Source: Ceratodon purpureus
Taxonomy: Eukaryota > Streptophyta > Bryopsida > Pseudoditrichales > Ditrichaceae
DNA: 64,000 nt
Assembly: GCA_014871385.1 (NCBI GenBank)
Contig: CM026424.1
Coordinates: 2,545,131 to 2,609,130, forward strand
Direction: 5' to 3'
Below the pieces are notes generated by a model. The model was not told where the DNA came from. It was given only the letters and a program-made list of their open reading frames with translations, and made no database searches. A program made the position numbers and the translations under genes. Below, one piece after another: positions 22,854-34,088 of this stretch; the first letter of the stretch is position 1; each line of letters starts with the position of its first letter.

Positions 22854-23567
22854 TCACGAAATTCTATGTCTTTTGCCCGGATGAGATGCAGATGACGCTG
22901 TGTCGTCGATATCAATTTCTTCACTTTTATTTCTGTTCTCTCCAAGTCGCACTGCGTCCATCGAGTCAGTTGGAAGAGGTTCTGTGGAGCCCACTTTTAT
23001 TAGCAGCTCTGTTCGTCCCCAAGAGTCTTCACCGCTGAGTAGCCGAATCTCTCCTTCGTCTGCGACATTCAGAATACGCCTTATCTCTCCCCTGGACGGT
23101 ATTATAAACTGCCTAGGACTGTCACTGCGATCGGCGTCGGACCCATCAAACTCGGAAGGCAAACTATACGAGCTTACAGGAGTGTCCTCGCATTCTTGCG
23201 TCGTCATCTCGAGAATGCATTTACAACAGTTGTCATTGCTAAAGAATCCGTAGTCTGGAGCACAGTTGCACCTTAACCATTTTAGACGCATTGCTTCCTC
23301 TAAGCCGGTCGTTCTTCCCCACCGCAATGACAACTCACACGCGCAAATTGCTCTCCGAAACCATCTGTACCGTCCGCATGTGATACAGTCACATGTTTCG
23401 CACTCATGTCGGGGCCCTAGAGGCCCCAATTCATACTCTCTGATAACCGTCTGCATCCAGGTGGGATTTCCATCGAATCTATCTCGTCTGTCCAACCTCT
23501 GCCCAAAATCCTTTTGGTAAACGATCACCATGGCATCCTCCCTCTCTCCGGAGTTTAACCTATCCAC
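22854..23567 (-). CDS. Cys-rich protein of unknown function encoded within the CACTA element
   Basis: The frame covers about 237 codons, with the clustered cysteines of a metal-binding fold in its first half: CETCDCITCGRYRW, then CACELSLRW, CNCAPDYGF and NCCKCILEM. The second half is acidic and Ser-rich and ends with a short basic tail (HPGKRHRIS). No ATG lies at the extreme 5' end; the first is near 23532, and the open frame continues upstream past 23567 to a consensus-like CCAAG|GTACGT near 23635. The true start or a 5' exon is therefore uncertain. It is on the same strand as the transposase and directly upstream of it. I do not recognise the family. A DNA-binding or regulatory helper of the element is plausible but only inferred. 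Confidence 0.45.
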   Translation of the reverse strand: MDRLNSGEREDAMVIVYQKDFGQRLDRRDRFDGNPTWMQTVIREYELGPLGPRHECETCDCITCGRYRWFRRAICACELSLRWGRTTGLEEAMRLKWLRCNCAPDYGFFSNDNCCKCILEMTTQECEDTPVSSYSLPSEFDGSDADRSDSPRQFIIPSRGEIRRILNVADEGEIRLLSGEDSWGRTELLIKVGSTEPLPTDSMDAVRLGENRNKSEEIDIDDTASSASHPGKRHRIS

Positions 23568-24655
23568 AGATGGAGCACGAATCGCATCGAATTCATTCAG
23601 ACGGAGTGGGAGGAATGTGAGAAGGCAACGTACCTTGGCATGGTGTTCGATGCACGATGGCCTCCCAGTGAACGCTGAAGGGGCCTCACTGTGGAGCTCA
23701 AGCTGGCGCAGACGCAGGGTCAGCGTGCCCTCTACCCCACCTCCGCATTTCTCTTAGAGATTCCGCCTTGTCTTGGCGTGTGCTACGCAGTGAAGCGCCG
23801 TCCGGTATTATGACAGGACTTCTGGCAGGCAAGATTCCTGTTCTCGTAAGCAGTGCACTAGGATGTGGTCCCCTCCCCCGTATGGGAGAATGGAATACAC
23901 CTGAATCAACCCCAGTAGCAGTGTGACTTTCAGTAAGGTCCAATATTAGAAACAGGCAGACATAGCCAAGGATACGAGAAGGTGATTTCTTTGAGATCAA
24001 GAAATGCTCTCCCTACAAACGACAATCTCCACGTTAGGGTTGGGTATTACCCCGTAGGGTACACAGAGCAATGCGCCCTGCGACATGGCAGGTGTTGATT
24101 AGCAGTATTTTCTGTAGTGGACCACGATGGGGTTGCCAATGTGATTTGCGAGTTTTCCACTTTCACACACCCGACAACATTGTCTCGGTTACATAGTAGG
24201 GCGGCTGGGTTTTGGACGCTACTGCCCTGCAAGAGACGCTGCGAATTTATAACAGCGTACCATTTTTGGGGGCCGTCCTTGAATTCGCAGTATTTTGGCT
24301 ATGGCGGAGCTCCTGCCATAGAATGGATTAGGTTTCGTAGAGTATCGTCTACCTACACCTCTTGCCGAATCGCACTGTGGCTACAACAGCCTACCCGCGA
24401 CCCTCACCATGGGTACATTATGGGATTGCGCCGGGAGTCCTCCACAAAGCATTCCTCCCTCCCCAACGTCGCACCAGGTACTCCACTGCTCCTACACTAA
24501 TTTCTGCTCCCTCTTCCGAAATCTCTTTCAATGCTTTGAATTGGGTTTTCTACCCCAGCCTAGGGCGACCTCTCGTTAGTCTGCCTCGCTTTCGAAATTG
24601 CTGGTAGACAATGTAACATCGACATTAGAGATCGAGGAGGAGAGCACCATTCGTC

Positions 24656-25153
24656 ATGGACGGTATGGAAGATAGTGCACCATTGCTATCAGTCGATTCA
24701 GAGGATCGCAATGACGTCGTCGTTACTCTCTCCGACGACAACAATTACGAGGTAGACCACTTTTACAGGTTCGACCCACTTGGTGATCCTCACGCCGAGC
24801 GGTCCTTCGTCGACGCTCTACCTCCTGAGATTGTCCTGTTCAAACTCTGGCCAATCCTCATGCGGGACGGAGACGCCCTCCAAAAATTCCGAATTTGCAC
24901 GCAAATTCGAATGGTGTGTCGAGGTTGGAAGCAGTTTGTTCAGGACCGCCGAGAGTGGAGGGAAGGAATGACAGCATGGGAGAATCGACCTTTCGGATCA
25001 CCCAGTGATGAAACTAGGACTGCACTTGACTATGACTCAAGCGACATTGAGGACGACGGAATGTTTTATGGTGTGGAGTTTGTTCTTAACCCGGATGGTA
25101 GTCATACTGCCACCCGGATGACGTATAATGCAGACACTGATAAGTGGCAGTGA
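24656..25153 (+). CDS. F-box-like protein, 165 aa, inside the CACTA element
   Basis: This is a complete frame from ATG at 24656 to TGA. Residues about 50-90 read LPPEIVLFKLWPILM then RICTQIRMVCRGWKQFV, which fits an F-box-like motif (Leu-Pro-x-Glu start, conserved Arg-x-Val-Cys-x-x-Trp end). F-box proteins usually recruit targets to SCF ubiquitin ligases through SKP1. No leucine-rich, kelch or other target-binding domain follows, only an acidic stretch (YDSSDIEDDG) and a short tail, so it is smaller than typical family members. It lies between the divergent transposase and TnpA-like genes. It may be an element-encoded accessory gene or a captured host fragment. Confidence 0.5.
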   Translation: MDGMEDSAPLLSVDSEDRNDVVVTLSDDNNYEVDHFYRFDPLGDPHAERSFVDALPPEIVLFKLWPILMRDGDALQKFRICTQIRMVCRGWKQFVQDRREWREGMTAWENRPFGSPSDETRTALDYDSSDIEDDGMFYGVEFVLNPDGSHTATRMTYNADTDKWQ

Positions 25154-25495
25154 TCTTGTTCACCGTGCCAGTGTTAACGAGTACATTCGCACTATGTAGT
25201 TTCTAGCAGCAAAATAGCTATCATCTCGCCTCCTCAGGGACTGTTCGTAGTGTTCTTATTCTAGTATGTGAGAATGACAATTCTCCAATGGCCGTCGACT
25301 GACTATGTACGCGTTTACTTGAATTATAAAAAAATAAAAATTGAAGAATGACATTATTGATTCACAAGAGTCTCCCATCTTCAATGTTGTAATCCGCCAG
25401 TACTAAGCTTGTGTTTATCCTCTATTTGTCCGCTGAACTGAACGGTCCCTGACTACAGGAGGACACGAATCTGTTTTCCAATTCAATACTATTGT

Positions 25496-28400
25496 ATGTT
25501 ATCATGTATTGAAGCAATGTTTCCGATTGTGCAGGGACTTGCAGTGCACCCACTGACGCTTCAGCTACTATCCGGCAGTAACGCAACTCATATAATCCTG
25601 GGAATGGGATCTTCGGGATATTTTCCAGGGAATGTCACCTCCCAGGTAAAAAAAGATAGAGTCTATCGGAGTGAATGCTCCCACCGTAACTACTGTACAA
25701 GTCTTGCGCTTGTGATCGCCTTCTTGCCATATCTGCGTAACGTGATTGCTTATAGTTTGTTTTATATGCTGACATTGTATGAGGTATCGTCACGGGGCAC
25801 AAACATCATGTGAGTGTAAGTTATGCAATCTGCAGTCGCGTGCAGATACCTACGCTTGACAGTTTAATTATAAAGCTGTGAAAATCTTGAAAAGAGCGTG
25901 TTTGCCTCCAGTGTCTCGAAAGCAGTAGTGGTTAAAGACTGGGCTTGTTTGTTTTCAGGGACAAAATACGAACCCAATGGCAATGGCAGGGGCGTATCCT
26001 CAGGGCGCCATGTTCATGCCCCCGTGGGGACTTCCACATGGATTTGCTGATTCTCAAGCGGCACAGTTAGCAGCCAGAAATCAAATGCCGTTTATGTATC
26101 CCTCTTACCTCTCCTCGCAGGGAAATTCCTCTGGGCAGCCGATTATGGCACCTCCTCAGCACATAGTTGACACGGGCAATGCTTCCACTCCGCCTGCGGC
26201 AGCCCCGATGTATCCAACTGCAACAGCTGGCCAGACGTTGTCGTCCGGCTGTTCCACTTCACCAGCGAGTGTTCCATCTATGTCCGCGACCTCTAGCAGT
26301 GCTGTGGCGAGCAACATCCCAGGTGTTGGTTCTCTTGCAAATCAGATTCTCGTACAGAACAGCGCGTTATGGCCTTCGTGGACGCAACCAGCTGATATCA
26401 CCCCTCCGTTCCAGAATGTCCCACCGAATTTCGACTTCCAGGGAGGCATCGTCGGCGGCATGGCTACCCCACGCGGAGTCCCACTTGGTACACTGACAGC
26501 TCCGGCGACAACGGACGGGACACAAATGATCATGGCTTTGGTTGTATCCAAAAAAACAGCGCAGCGTAAGCAACAGCGTCTATCCAAGAAGAACTTTCTA
26601 ATACAATCAGCTAAGTGGCCCATGACTGTGACAGCAACCGCTAAAGGAGAAATCGAACCATCAATACGAATGTTCGTTCACAGAATTATCAGAGCAAGTG
26701 CGGGCCGTTACCTGAAGTTGACAGTCATCCCTTTCACTGACCATTCTAATGAATCATTGCAAGATCTGAAAGAGGACTTGGACAAGAGATTTGTGTTCGA
26801 TGCGAATCTGAAGCCCAACTATGTGCTAAGCTTCATTGAGAAATGCATGAAAAACATAAGGTACGTGTTCCACAGGCACTGGATTGATACTGGACGAGGT
26901 GAAAAGCATGAAGATTGTCCTGATAAAGATTTTCCAGCACTTGTTAAGTACTGGAAGACCAAAGAGGCAGAACATGAGCTTCGAGAACAGAAGGCGGAAC
27001 GGGCAGCAGAGAGAGAGAGACTGAGAGCTGCGATGGAAAAAGTGTGTGCTTCATCAGAGGCATCCGACGATCAATGGAGTGTAAGTCAGCAATATATCCC
27101 TAATTATTTTTTTACTAATCTCAATGTACATAATGGTACTTTATTATATGAGAATTCAAAATTTCATTTCGGTATGAGTGATGTTTACGGATACTACATA
27201 TATTGCGTAACACAGTCATATGAGAGAAAGTTTTGGATACAGCTGATTAATTGTGCGTCAATTTGAAGTCATATTTTTCCAGAGGAAATTAGCCAAGACG
27301 TCAGTGACGATTATGCACATAATCATGATGCTGAGCAACTCGTTAATGTAAATTGTGTTTTAGCCGCTTCTGGAGGAGCAGGATCCGGGATTTCTACAGT
27401 GGGACGACAGTGACTCAGTCATGGATTCAGACTCCTTAACCGATACTGAAAAGAAGTCATCTGAATCAGGGAAGGTCTTACAGGTAACTTTTATGGACAT
27501 AAAAACATTGAGTCAGAGATTTTCTAAGTCAGTGACGTTCCATATTCTTCCGTTACAATAACCATGGTACTGATGTATGTACCGCCAGAGCGGAACTCGG
27601 GCTACTTCGACCACGCCAAGCCAGAATACTTGTAATCAGGTGAGTCTTCTCCCAAACTAATCATGTTTCAAATTTGTAACCGTAACATTGCTTCAAAACT
27701 GGACTTCACTTCTCTATATTGAACGTAATTGCAATGATGGAACTGAATATGAAGATGTTTGCAATGTATACCAAAAATAGTACCCTCAAGAACTCGGTAG
27801 TGCCACAGCGAACACCGATGTGGCTTTGCGGAAAATCCAAGAGGGTGGCAACGTAGACGAGGGAAGCTTGGGTCGACAGCTTCGAACAGAGCGCACAGGT
27901 TTAACTTCGCTATCCGAGTGGAGGGTGTTGATGGATGAACGAATGACAGCGTCCGAGAAGAGTATGGAGATCATGGGCCAAAAACTGGATTTGATCATCA
28001 AGATGAATGAGTCGGGTGCCCGTTCTGACAGAGGAAAAGACACCAGAAATTTCAATCCTGTAACACCGCTTGTTAGTGCTGAAACGCATAACGTCACAAA
28101 AAACATTGGAGACATGGAACTGACGAACTCTACCTGGGCAGCTCCCTCCGCCACAGAAAACAGGACGTCCAGTTGCAGTCCTTCACACTGGGGTGGAGAG
28201 GACGGAATGCCTGCCTCAGGTAACGAAATTGTTGATTAGTCATAAGTATTGTCTGGCCATACTTTGTTTCCCGCATAGTGGTTATTCCGTTCTGAAGATA
28301 CACTGATTTCTTCACGTCGTTTGTACGCAGAGGGAGCAGAGCACTCTGCTGAATTAACGCAGTCTCACCGGACGATTGACATATCAGGGTCCACGAGTGC

Positions 28401-29329
28401 GCCAAATGTCGCTGTGTCGCCGGAGATTGGAAACCCTGTAGTTCGCTCCAACCATGCTACTTCCATGGAGACGGGACACACCGTAAGCGTTGGACCCAGT
28501 GTTATGCAAACTGCATTTGGATCGTTCAATGACCCATCGTTGACTACGTCTAGGCCACGTACGCAGATGCAGGTTAGTCCCGAACTCTCTGTTATACGTA
28601 GTCAATGCGGATTAACCTAAGACAGTTCTGGAATATGCGCTCTGTTGTCGAGTTCTTCGAAGATTGAAATGTATAAACAAACAGCCGGTGATGCTCACAA
28701 TGGCACGTACTTCTCTGCTTTCAGGTGGAACGGAGGCCTCGATGAAGAAGCCACGGATCGGGGTGGATGGAGAAAATTCCTGTAAACAGCCATCAAAGCT
28801 GAAGAAAGGAGAGGATGCTGAAGGGAGCGGCCGTGGAAAAAGGAAAATCAACAAGCCTGCTCGATTCCTACAATATGTACCGCCATGTGAGAATAAGCCA
28901 AGAAGCGACAAGGTACGCGTGCAATCAGTCATAAGTAAAACATCCGCTTTCTGGAAGTAATACGCCTTATATTCACAATGGTACTAACTATGTCTTAACC
29001 TGCAGTGCGATCCACTGCCACCTAAACGTAATGTCTGGGTCTTACACCCCGAGTTCCCTAACGAAACAATCGCAATAGGGAAGAGTGGTTCACATTGGCG
29101 TTCAAATAAGAAGGTCTGGATACCGAATGTGAAAGGAGTGCCATGGGAAACAGGAATGCAGCAAGTGACAATTGACCACGTTTATCCTCAGTATGCTCAC
29201 GTGGAGGTTTTGTATCCCAACCAGCAACGACAAGGAATTGTCAAAGTCAAAGACGCACTGGATGGCGAATTTGCCGAAGATGCCACCATTGTTTGGAAGA
29301 CTCGGTACCTAAAACTCGTCGCGCCGTAG
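25496..29329 (+). CDS. TnpA-like second protein of the CACTA element, about eight exons
   Basis: Proposed exons: 25496-25645, 25959-27080, 27364-27483, 27589-27639, 27781-28219, 28331-28572, about 28736-28912 and 29006-29329, roughly 870 residues. All junctions are GT-AG and in phase except that between exons 6 and 7, where the strongest acceptor (28724) would need a different donor. The N-terminal part is Pro/Ala/Ser-rich. Exon 2 then has a basic start (KKTAQRKQQRLSKKNF) and a conserved-looking block (WKTKEAEHELREQKAER, coiled-coil-like) resembling plant Transposase_24/TnpA regions. The last exon (VWVLHPEFPNETIAIGKSG to the end) resembles the C-terminal domain of grass CACTA second proteins. 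Such proteins bind subterminal repeats and assist transposition. Exon 1 may instead be internal, since an acceptor-like GTGCAG lies within it. Confidence 0.65.
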
Positions 29330-30469
29330 GATTACAACAGCGTTCACGGTACGGTACTGCACAACTCACTTATGTCTTCTGTAGTCCTTAAGGGAAATGC
29401 AAAAGCCCGATTCGCCACACCCGTGAACACCTTCGGGCATCTTACACGATGATTCGATTGCACGTACACAGAGGGCAGGATGCTTTTAGGATTGCAGTAT
29501 ACTTCATTTAGTCATTGTAAGCTGTAGTTTTGGTGTTTTTTGGATATGGTAGTGGATACAAGACATTTTTACTCTTTGCTTCTGCAGAATTGAATTCGCA
29601 TTAAGATAGATTTACGTACAGTGTCTATCTAAGTAACAATGTATGCCGTTGCTTTGATATATAAAGGTTTGCTATGTGTATTCTTGAACGTTAATGACCT
29701 ACGTTTAAGTTACTTCCTCTAGAAATGTAAATGTGGTTTAATTAGTTAGAACCTGGAATTGGCATGATTTGTGATGACAACAATAGTGTATAGTGCGTAT
29801 AGTACAGGCAGTTATTTTTAAAAAATTCTTATACAATCGTAATTAAGATGTTTGAGCTAATTCGATGAGATTGAGTGGAACATGATACTTCGTGTGGCAC
29901 ATGAATGTCTGGTATCTCGGTGCAGATGACCAATGTCTACAGTGTTAAAACCTGACACAACCCCGATTCCGTATACGATTCCGTATATGTATATGGTTAT
30001 AACCATCCAGTTCTTCGTTGAAGCCAATGCTCTTCACCACCACTGGAATGCTGGAACCCGCTTTAGTTATGCCACTATGTTGGATACTTAGGAGAACACA
30101 TGGGTGATTCTCCAGCTTGACTCTCTTGATAAATTATTCAAATAATGGCATCTACAATTTACTTCACTACTAATATTTCATTCCGTGCTCTGGATTCATG
30201 TCATATTCCAGGTGTAATTGGATGGTGCGGAGCATTCTGATCCTTTGTCAACATTCTAGTTTGTAGTGACCCATATATCGGTCATTAATTATTCACTACA
30301 GTTTTAATCTTATATCCGAAACGATTATCCACCATTCGGTGGTGATCCTTCATGGTCCTACTGACGCCTTCTGTACCTCGTGTACACCATTTTGCTCCCT
30401 TTGTCATCTGTTACCCGAGATGTGTATCTTACTTCCATATACATCTAATAAGACTACTGAACTGCGTAA

Positions 30470-31187
30470 CAGGGGATATTGTTATTCAAGTGTTCACGTT
30501 GATGCTGACATTATGCGATACTTTCAATGCCTCTGCATATTGGATCTCTTAGGCATACTCCGCAGGGCAATCCAGGAAGATTCAATGTTATGTACATATA
30601 GAATGTCAAACTCCCGCTACTCTTTATGAAACTGGATGTTAGTCTAACTCAAGTTTGACATTCCGAAGGTTCAACTTACTGCATTGGCGATGTGATTCCT
30701 CAAATGGCAGAAGATTCTTGCTATTATTGAAGGTATTTACAGTATGCGGGGCGAATTATGTCGACTCAAGGACATTGTGCAAGTGGCAAAGAAGTATAAG
30801 GTATGTCTGTCTGTCCTTCTTCGATGTTCTTGAGCGCGAATATAGTTTATCAAATTGCCTTTTGAGTAGAAGAGTATCTGTATTCTCTTGTTGTTACTGT
30901 CAAAAACTCTTTAGTGTGTTGACAGCGAATATTTATGTCCCGTCTTCATAGGAATCTTATTTTCCCCAGACCAATTGACACAATATATATAATGTATTTA
31001 GTTTCACTAGCCAGGACCTCTCTACACACGCACAGGCTTACATTTAGTTAGATGAAGCACACAGGATAGGAAAACGGGAAAGGACAGTTGTGAGCTGCAA
31101 GGTGTAGACCCCGCTGACATTGATGTTATGATGGGTACCTTCACGAAGTATTTTGGCTCATGCGGCGGGTACACTGGAGGGTCTGAG
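30470..31187 (+). pseudogene. Serine palmitoyltransferase subunit LCB2, internal fragment
   Basis: One clean exon at 30711-30800 (AG before, GTATGT after) reads IIEGIYSMRGELCRL, matching LCB2 EGIYSMEGE. A second block at about 31050-31187 reads [21 protein letters not shown], then [16 protein letters not shown]. This is the LCB2 pyridoxal-phosphate lysine region, normally GTFTKSFGSCGGYIAG. The two parts of the second block are in different frames, and the Ser after the catalytic Lys is Tyr. A weaker match (VIQVF, then ILRRAIQED) lies at about 30480-30580. N- and C-terminal thirds are missing. Intact LCB2 pairs with LCB1 in the ER to make long-chain bases for sphingolipids; this copy is a remnant. 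Confidence 0.75.
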
Positions 31188-31901
31188 GTATGTTCGGTAT
31201 CAGTAACCTTTTTGAAATTCTTCGTCATTTGTCGAGAGAATTTAGTAAAAATGCATCTCACAATGTTGAACTGGAATTTCACATGTTTGTGTACACTGTA
31301 TAGCGTTAGGAAAGTTGGAAACCACACTTGAGACATGTCTTCGGTATCTACGTGAACTTAGCTGTGAGTTGATACGTCAAACTAAACAATTTCCCAACGG
31401 TTTGTGCAGAAATTAATACAGTACATGAAGTATGCCAGTCCAGCTCATTTTCAATATGCCTCGATTTCTCAGCTTTCAGTGCACATGCAATGAGCTTGCC
31501 TGTAAAATCTCAATCGTTATTTGATTTTGATAGAATGATCAATATAGGCTTACTGGGGATATCATTGTTACTTGGAGAGTCAGTGACAGCATGAGTTTCC
31601 ATGAGGTCACTACTGCTCTGGCTCCGCTTCCTACCTATTGGGGATCTTGCGATTAGTTTTTTGTAAAGATCATGGCTATTTTGCTTGATCAAATCTGCGC
31701 TTTAGTTTTTTTGTTCTCTGAGTGTAAGAAATTTATGTGGACGCAGGACTGCTTCATCCAAGTTGTATGGGAGTTCAGTTGCTACCAGGGACATCATATC
31801 ACTATATGACTTGGATGGAATCAAGCATCGGGGCTTCATGGTGAGAATTGCTGCTGCAAAGTGATATTGGGAAATGAGGCTTCCAAGGGATACTGACTAC
31901 A

Positions 31902-33371
31902 ATGCAGATTCCTCAGTGGTTGACATCGCTGCAGCGGCAGTTTGAAGTGCGGGTGCAGCAACAGCAGCAGCAGCGAACACGTCATGATAGGGGTGTAGCG
32001 GCTGCTGTGGCTGGTCTGCAGTGGCCAGACTGGCACTGGAACTGGAGATGGCCATGGCAGGACAAGAAAGCATCATCATCAAACCGAGAAGCAGGAGAAG
32101 AGTACAAGAAGAAAGTGACAGCATTGTGCGCTGCCCTAAAGGTAGAAAATGCGACAGACTTGCAAGATCTGTTGGGAGCAATGGTTCTCTCAGAATGCGT
32201 GTACAAACGACCTGAATCTGAGGTGATCAGGGCTGTCAATAAATTTAAGGAAGATTTTGGAGGCCAACTTGTCGGCGTAAATTGTATTCAAACATCATTG
32301 GAGCATGTTCCTCACAGGTATTTGCTTGCCGAAGCTGGCAACACACTCTTTGTTTCCTTCATTGGCACCAAACACTTGCAGGATGTGGTGGCCGATGTCA
32401 ATTTCTTACAACGAACTATGTTTGGAGAGGATATTGAAGACGATGATATTGAAGGCAAGGATCAACAGAAGTTGGCCATGGACAGTGTTTTGGCACATCC
32501 GTCGACCGTTGGTAATGGTGTGCAGAAGGGTTTAGGGTTGAACAACGAGTTGCCGCCTCGCGCAGCTAAGGCAGTCAAGGTAAAACCAGCTGCACATAGG
32601 GGTTTTCTCGCACGAGCGAAGGGGGTGCCAGCCACAGAACTGTACAGATTAGCCCAACGAAAAGACCGCCGGTTGGTCTTGTGTGGACATTCACTTGGAG
32701 GAGCAGTAGCCGTGCTTGCCACAGTGGCAATACTTCGGGCTTTTGCAACTAAGTCTATATCCACAGCAGCAAATAAGGTTCAGGTCAAGTGTATCACCTT
32801 TTCACAGCCTCCCGTTGGCAACCCAGCTCTCCGAGACTACGTTCACAAGAAAGGATGGCAACATCATTTTCGGACGTATTGCATCCCGGAAGATGTCATA
32901 CCTCGCATTTTGTCACCTGCTTATTTTCAGCATTTTCGCTCTCAGATAGCGGAGCCTTCAGTTTCGGTGCAGCAAAACGGTGTCCCGAAGGATGAGGTGG
33001 ACAAGAAGCAGTCCGGCCAGATTGTGCAAGAATCGAAGACTGGAGCAGAGCCATTGGTTGTAGGTGTTGGTCCTACTCCCCCAAATCCTTTCTGGAGGAT
33101 TTCTAGGCTCGCACCCCTTGCAGGTGCAGGCGTGCAAACATCAATGCAATGGTTCAAGGGAAAGCGAAAGGAGGACATCAATGGTCAACTTGATGCCCCA
33201 GCTAGTGGAGAAGGGAATGTGGCTACTAGTTCGGGCTCTACACAAGCGCTCAAGATACACGAAGACAGCGAGGGAGTTGCTTTAATGGAAGGCGAAGCGA
33301 AATTGCCATCTGGTGATGGAAAGCCTGAGGTGATGGCAGCTTCCTACGGATTCTCTATGTACGCGTCGTAA
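31902..33371 (+). CDS. Class 3 lipase (alpha/beta hydrolase), N-terminal region with catalytic Ser
   Basis: This is an open frame of 489 codons. It follows the plant lipase proteins that I recall as resembling Arabidopsis At3g07400: Trp-rich start (WHWNWRWPW), VLSECVYKRP, VNKFKEDFGGQ, HVPHRYLLAEAG, AHRGFLARAKG, the nucleophile elbow VLCGHSLGGAV (about 265-275), VKCITFSQPPVGN and YCIPEDVIPRILSPAYF. These enzymes hydrolyse acylglycerols or galactolipids. The remembered homologues are about 1,000 aa, with a second half containing a P-loop GTPase-like part. I cannot find that half downstream; the frame ends soon after VGVGPTPPNPFWRIS in low-conservation text. Either later exons are missing or this is a shortened copy. 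The CDS itself shows no internal break. Confidence 0.7.
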   Translation: MQIPQWLTSLQRQFEVRVQQQQQQRTRHDRGVAAAVAGLQWPDWHWNWRWPWQDKKASSSNREAGEEYKKKVTALCAALKVENATDLQDLLGAMVLSECVYKRPESEVIRAVNKFKEDFGGQLVGVNCIQTSLEHVPHRYLLAEAGNTLFVSFIGTKHLQDVVADVNFLQRTMFGEDIEDDDIEGKDQQKLAMDSVLAHPSTVGNGVQKGLGLNNELPPRAAKAVKVKPAAHRGFLARAKGVPATELYRLAQRKDRRLVLCGHSLGGAVAVLATVAILRAFATKSISTAANKVQVKCITFSQPPVGNPALRDYVHKKGWQHHFRTYCIPEDVIPRILSPAYFQHFRSQIAEPSVSVQQNGVPKDEVDKKQSGQIVQESKTGAEPLVVGVGPTPPNPFWRISRLAPLAGAGVQTSMQWFKGKRKEDINGQLDAPASGEGNVATSSGSTQALKIHEDSEGVALMEGEAKLPSGDGKPEVMAASYGFSMYAS

Positions 33372-34088
33372 CATTTATTTTCTCTCTTGCAGGGGCCAAA
33401 AAGCTTGCGCGCGAGCGAGAGTCGGGGTCGGAATTGATAACGGTAAGTTCTCTAATTCCCTACTCTATTGCATAATGTTCAATTATTTCTTAGGTTTCAT
33501 CCGATTTGGTGATACTACGTCTCTGCAATTGAATGTTTAGGATATCGACATAGAGTTCTAATTCATGTAAAAGAATTTCACACATTTCTCTTTGAACTAT
33601 GGCAACAAAATCTTTCGACATATACTACTGCATGGAATCTTCGCAGGGAAACGAGGTTGCAGAAAAATACGGTGGTGCTACCAGATGTAAATGAGCTACA
33701 GACGTAACGAAATGAGCACTTTCACAGCGACAAACGGCAGGCAAGTTCCGAAATATGCAATATCAATTTTTACAATAGCAACATTAGTTAACAGACAAAG
33801 TCCAAGTAGGAAGTTCATAAATTTGCACATTCAAGTGCATAGCCAAAGGATTACCTACGAGTCTGCAGAAACTAGATTAACATTTTCCAATCTCCCTAAG
33901 TCGGAATCCTTTAACCGTTCGTACAAAATGAGAGGGGAAATCAAAACAGGGCTACGTAGGTAAATACTCGAGCTTCGTAGAATGCAAAAGATCGGCCATT
34001 GTTAGACTAACATTTAACTTCGGAAACTGTCGTCTTGGTCGGGATGGTTTTTACAGTGTAACTTACTCACCTCACCCGCAGGGAAGAG
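33372..34088. other. No gene recognised; one exon-like stretch
   Basis: A short exon-like segment at about 33391-33443, with an AG acceptor before and GTAAGT after, reads GAKKLARERESGSELI. It could belong to the lipase gene or to something else, and I cannot assign it. Nothing else is visible. Confidence 0.3.

Larger units (their letters stand above)
15276..29329. mobile_element. CACTA (En/Spm)-type DNA transposon, coding core
   Basis: The bounds are the outer ends of its two recognisable genes: the transposase on the minus strand (15276-21938) and a TnpA-like gene on the plus strand (25496-29329). Two further genes lie between (a Cys-rich one, 22854-23567 minus, and an F-box-like one, 24656-25153 plus). 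Angiosperm CACTA elements commonly encode a TNP2 transposase plus a second DNA-binding protein; here the two diverge from a central region. I looked for CACTA/CACTG termini between 14.8 and 15.3 kb and their complement between 29.3 and 30.5 kb and found no convincing pair, so the ends are unknown. The flanks 14801-15275 and 29330-30470 show nothing else. The transposase reads intact, so the element may be young. Confidence 0.7.
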
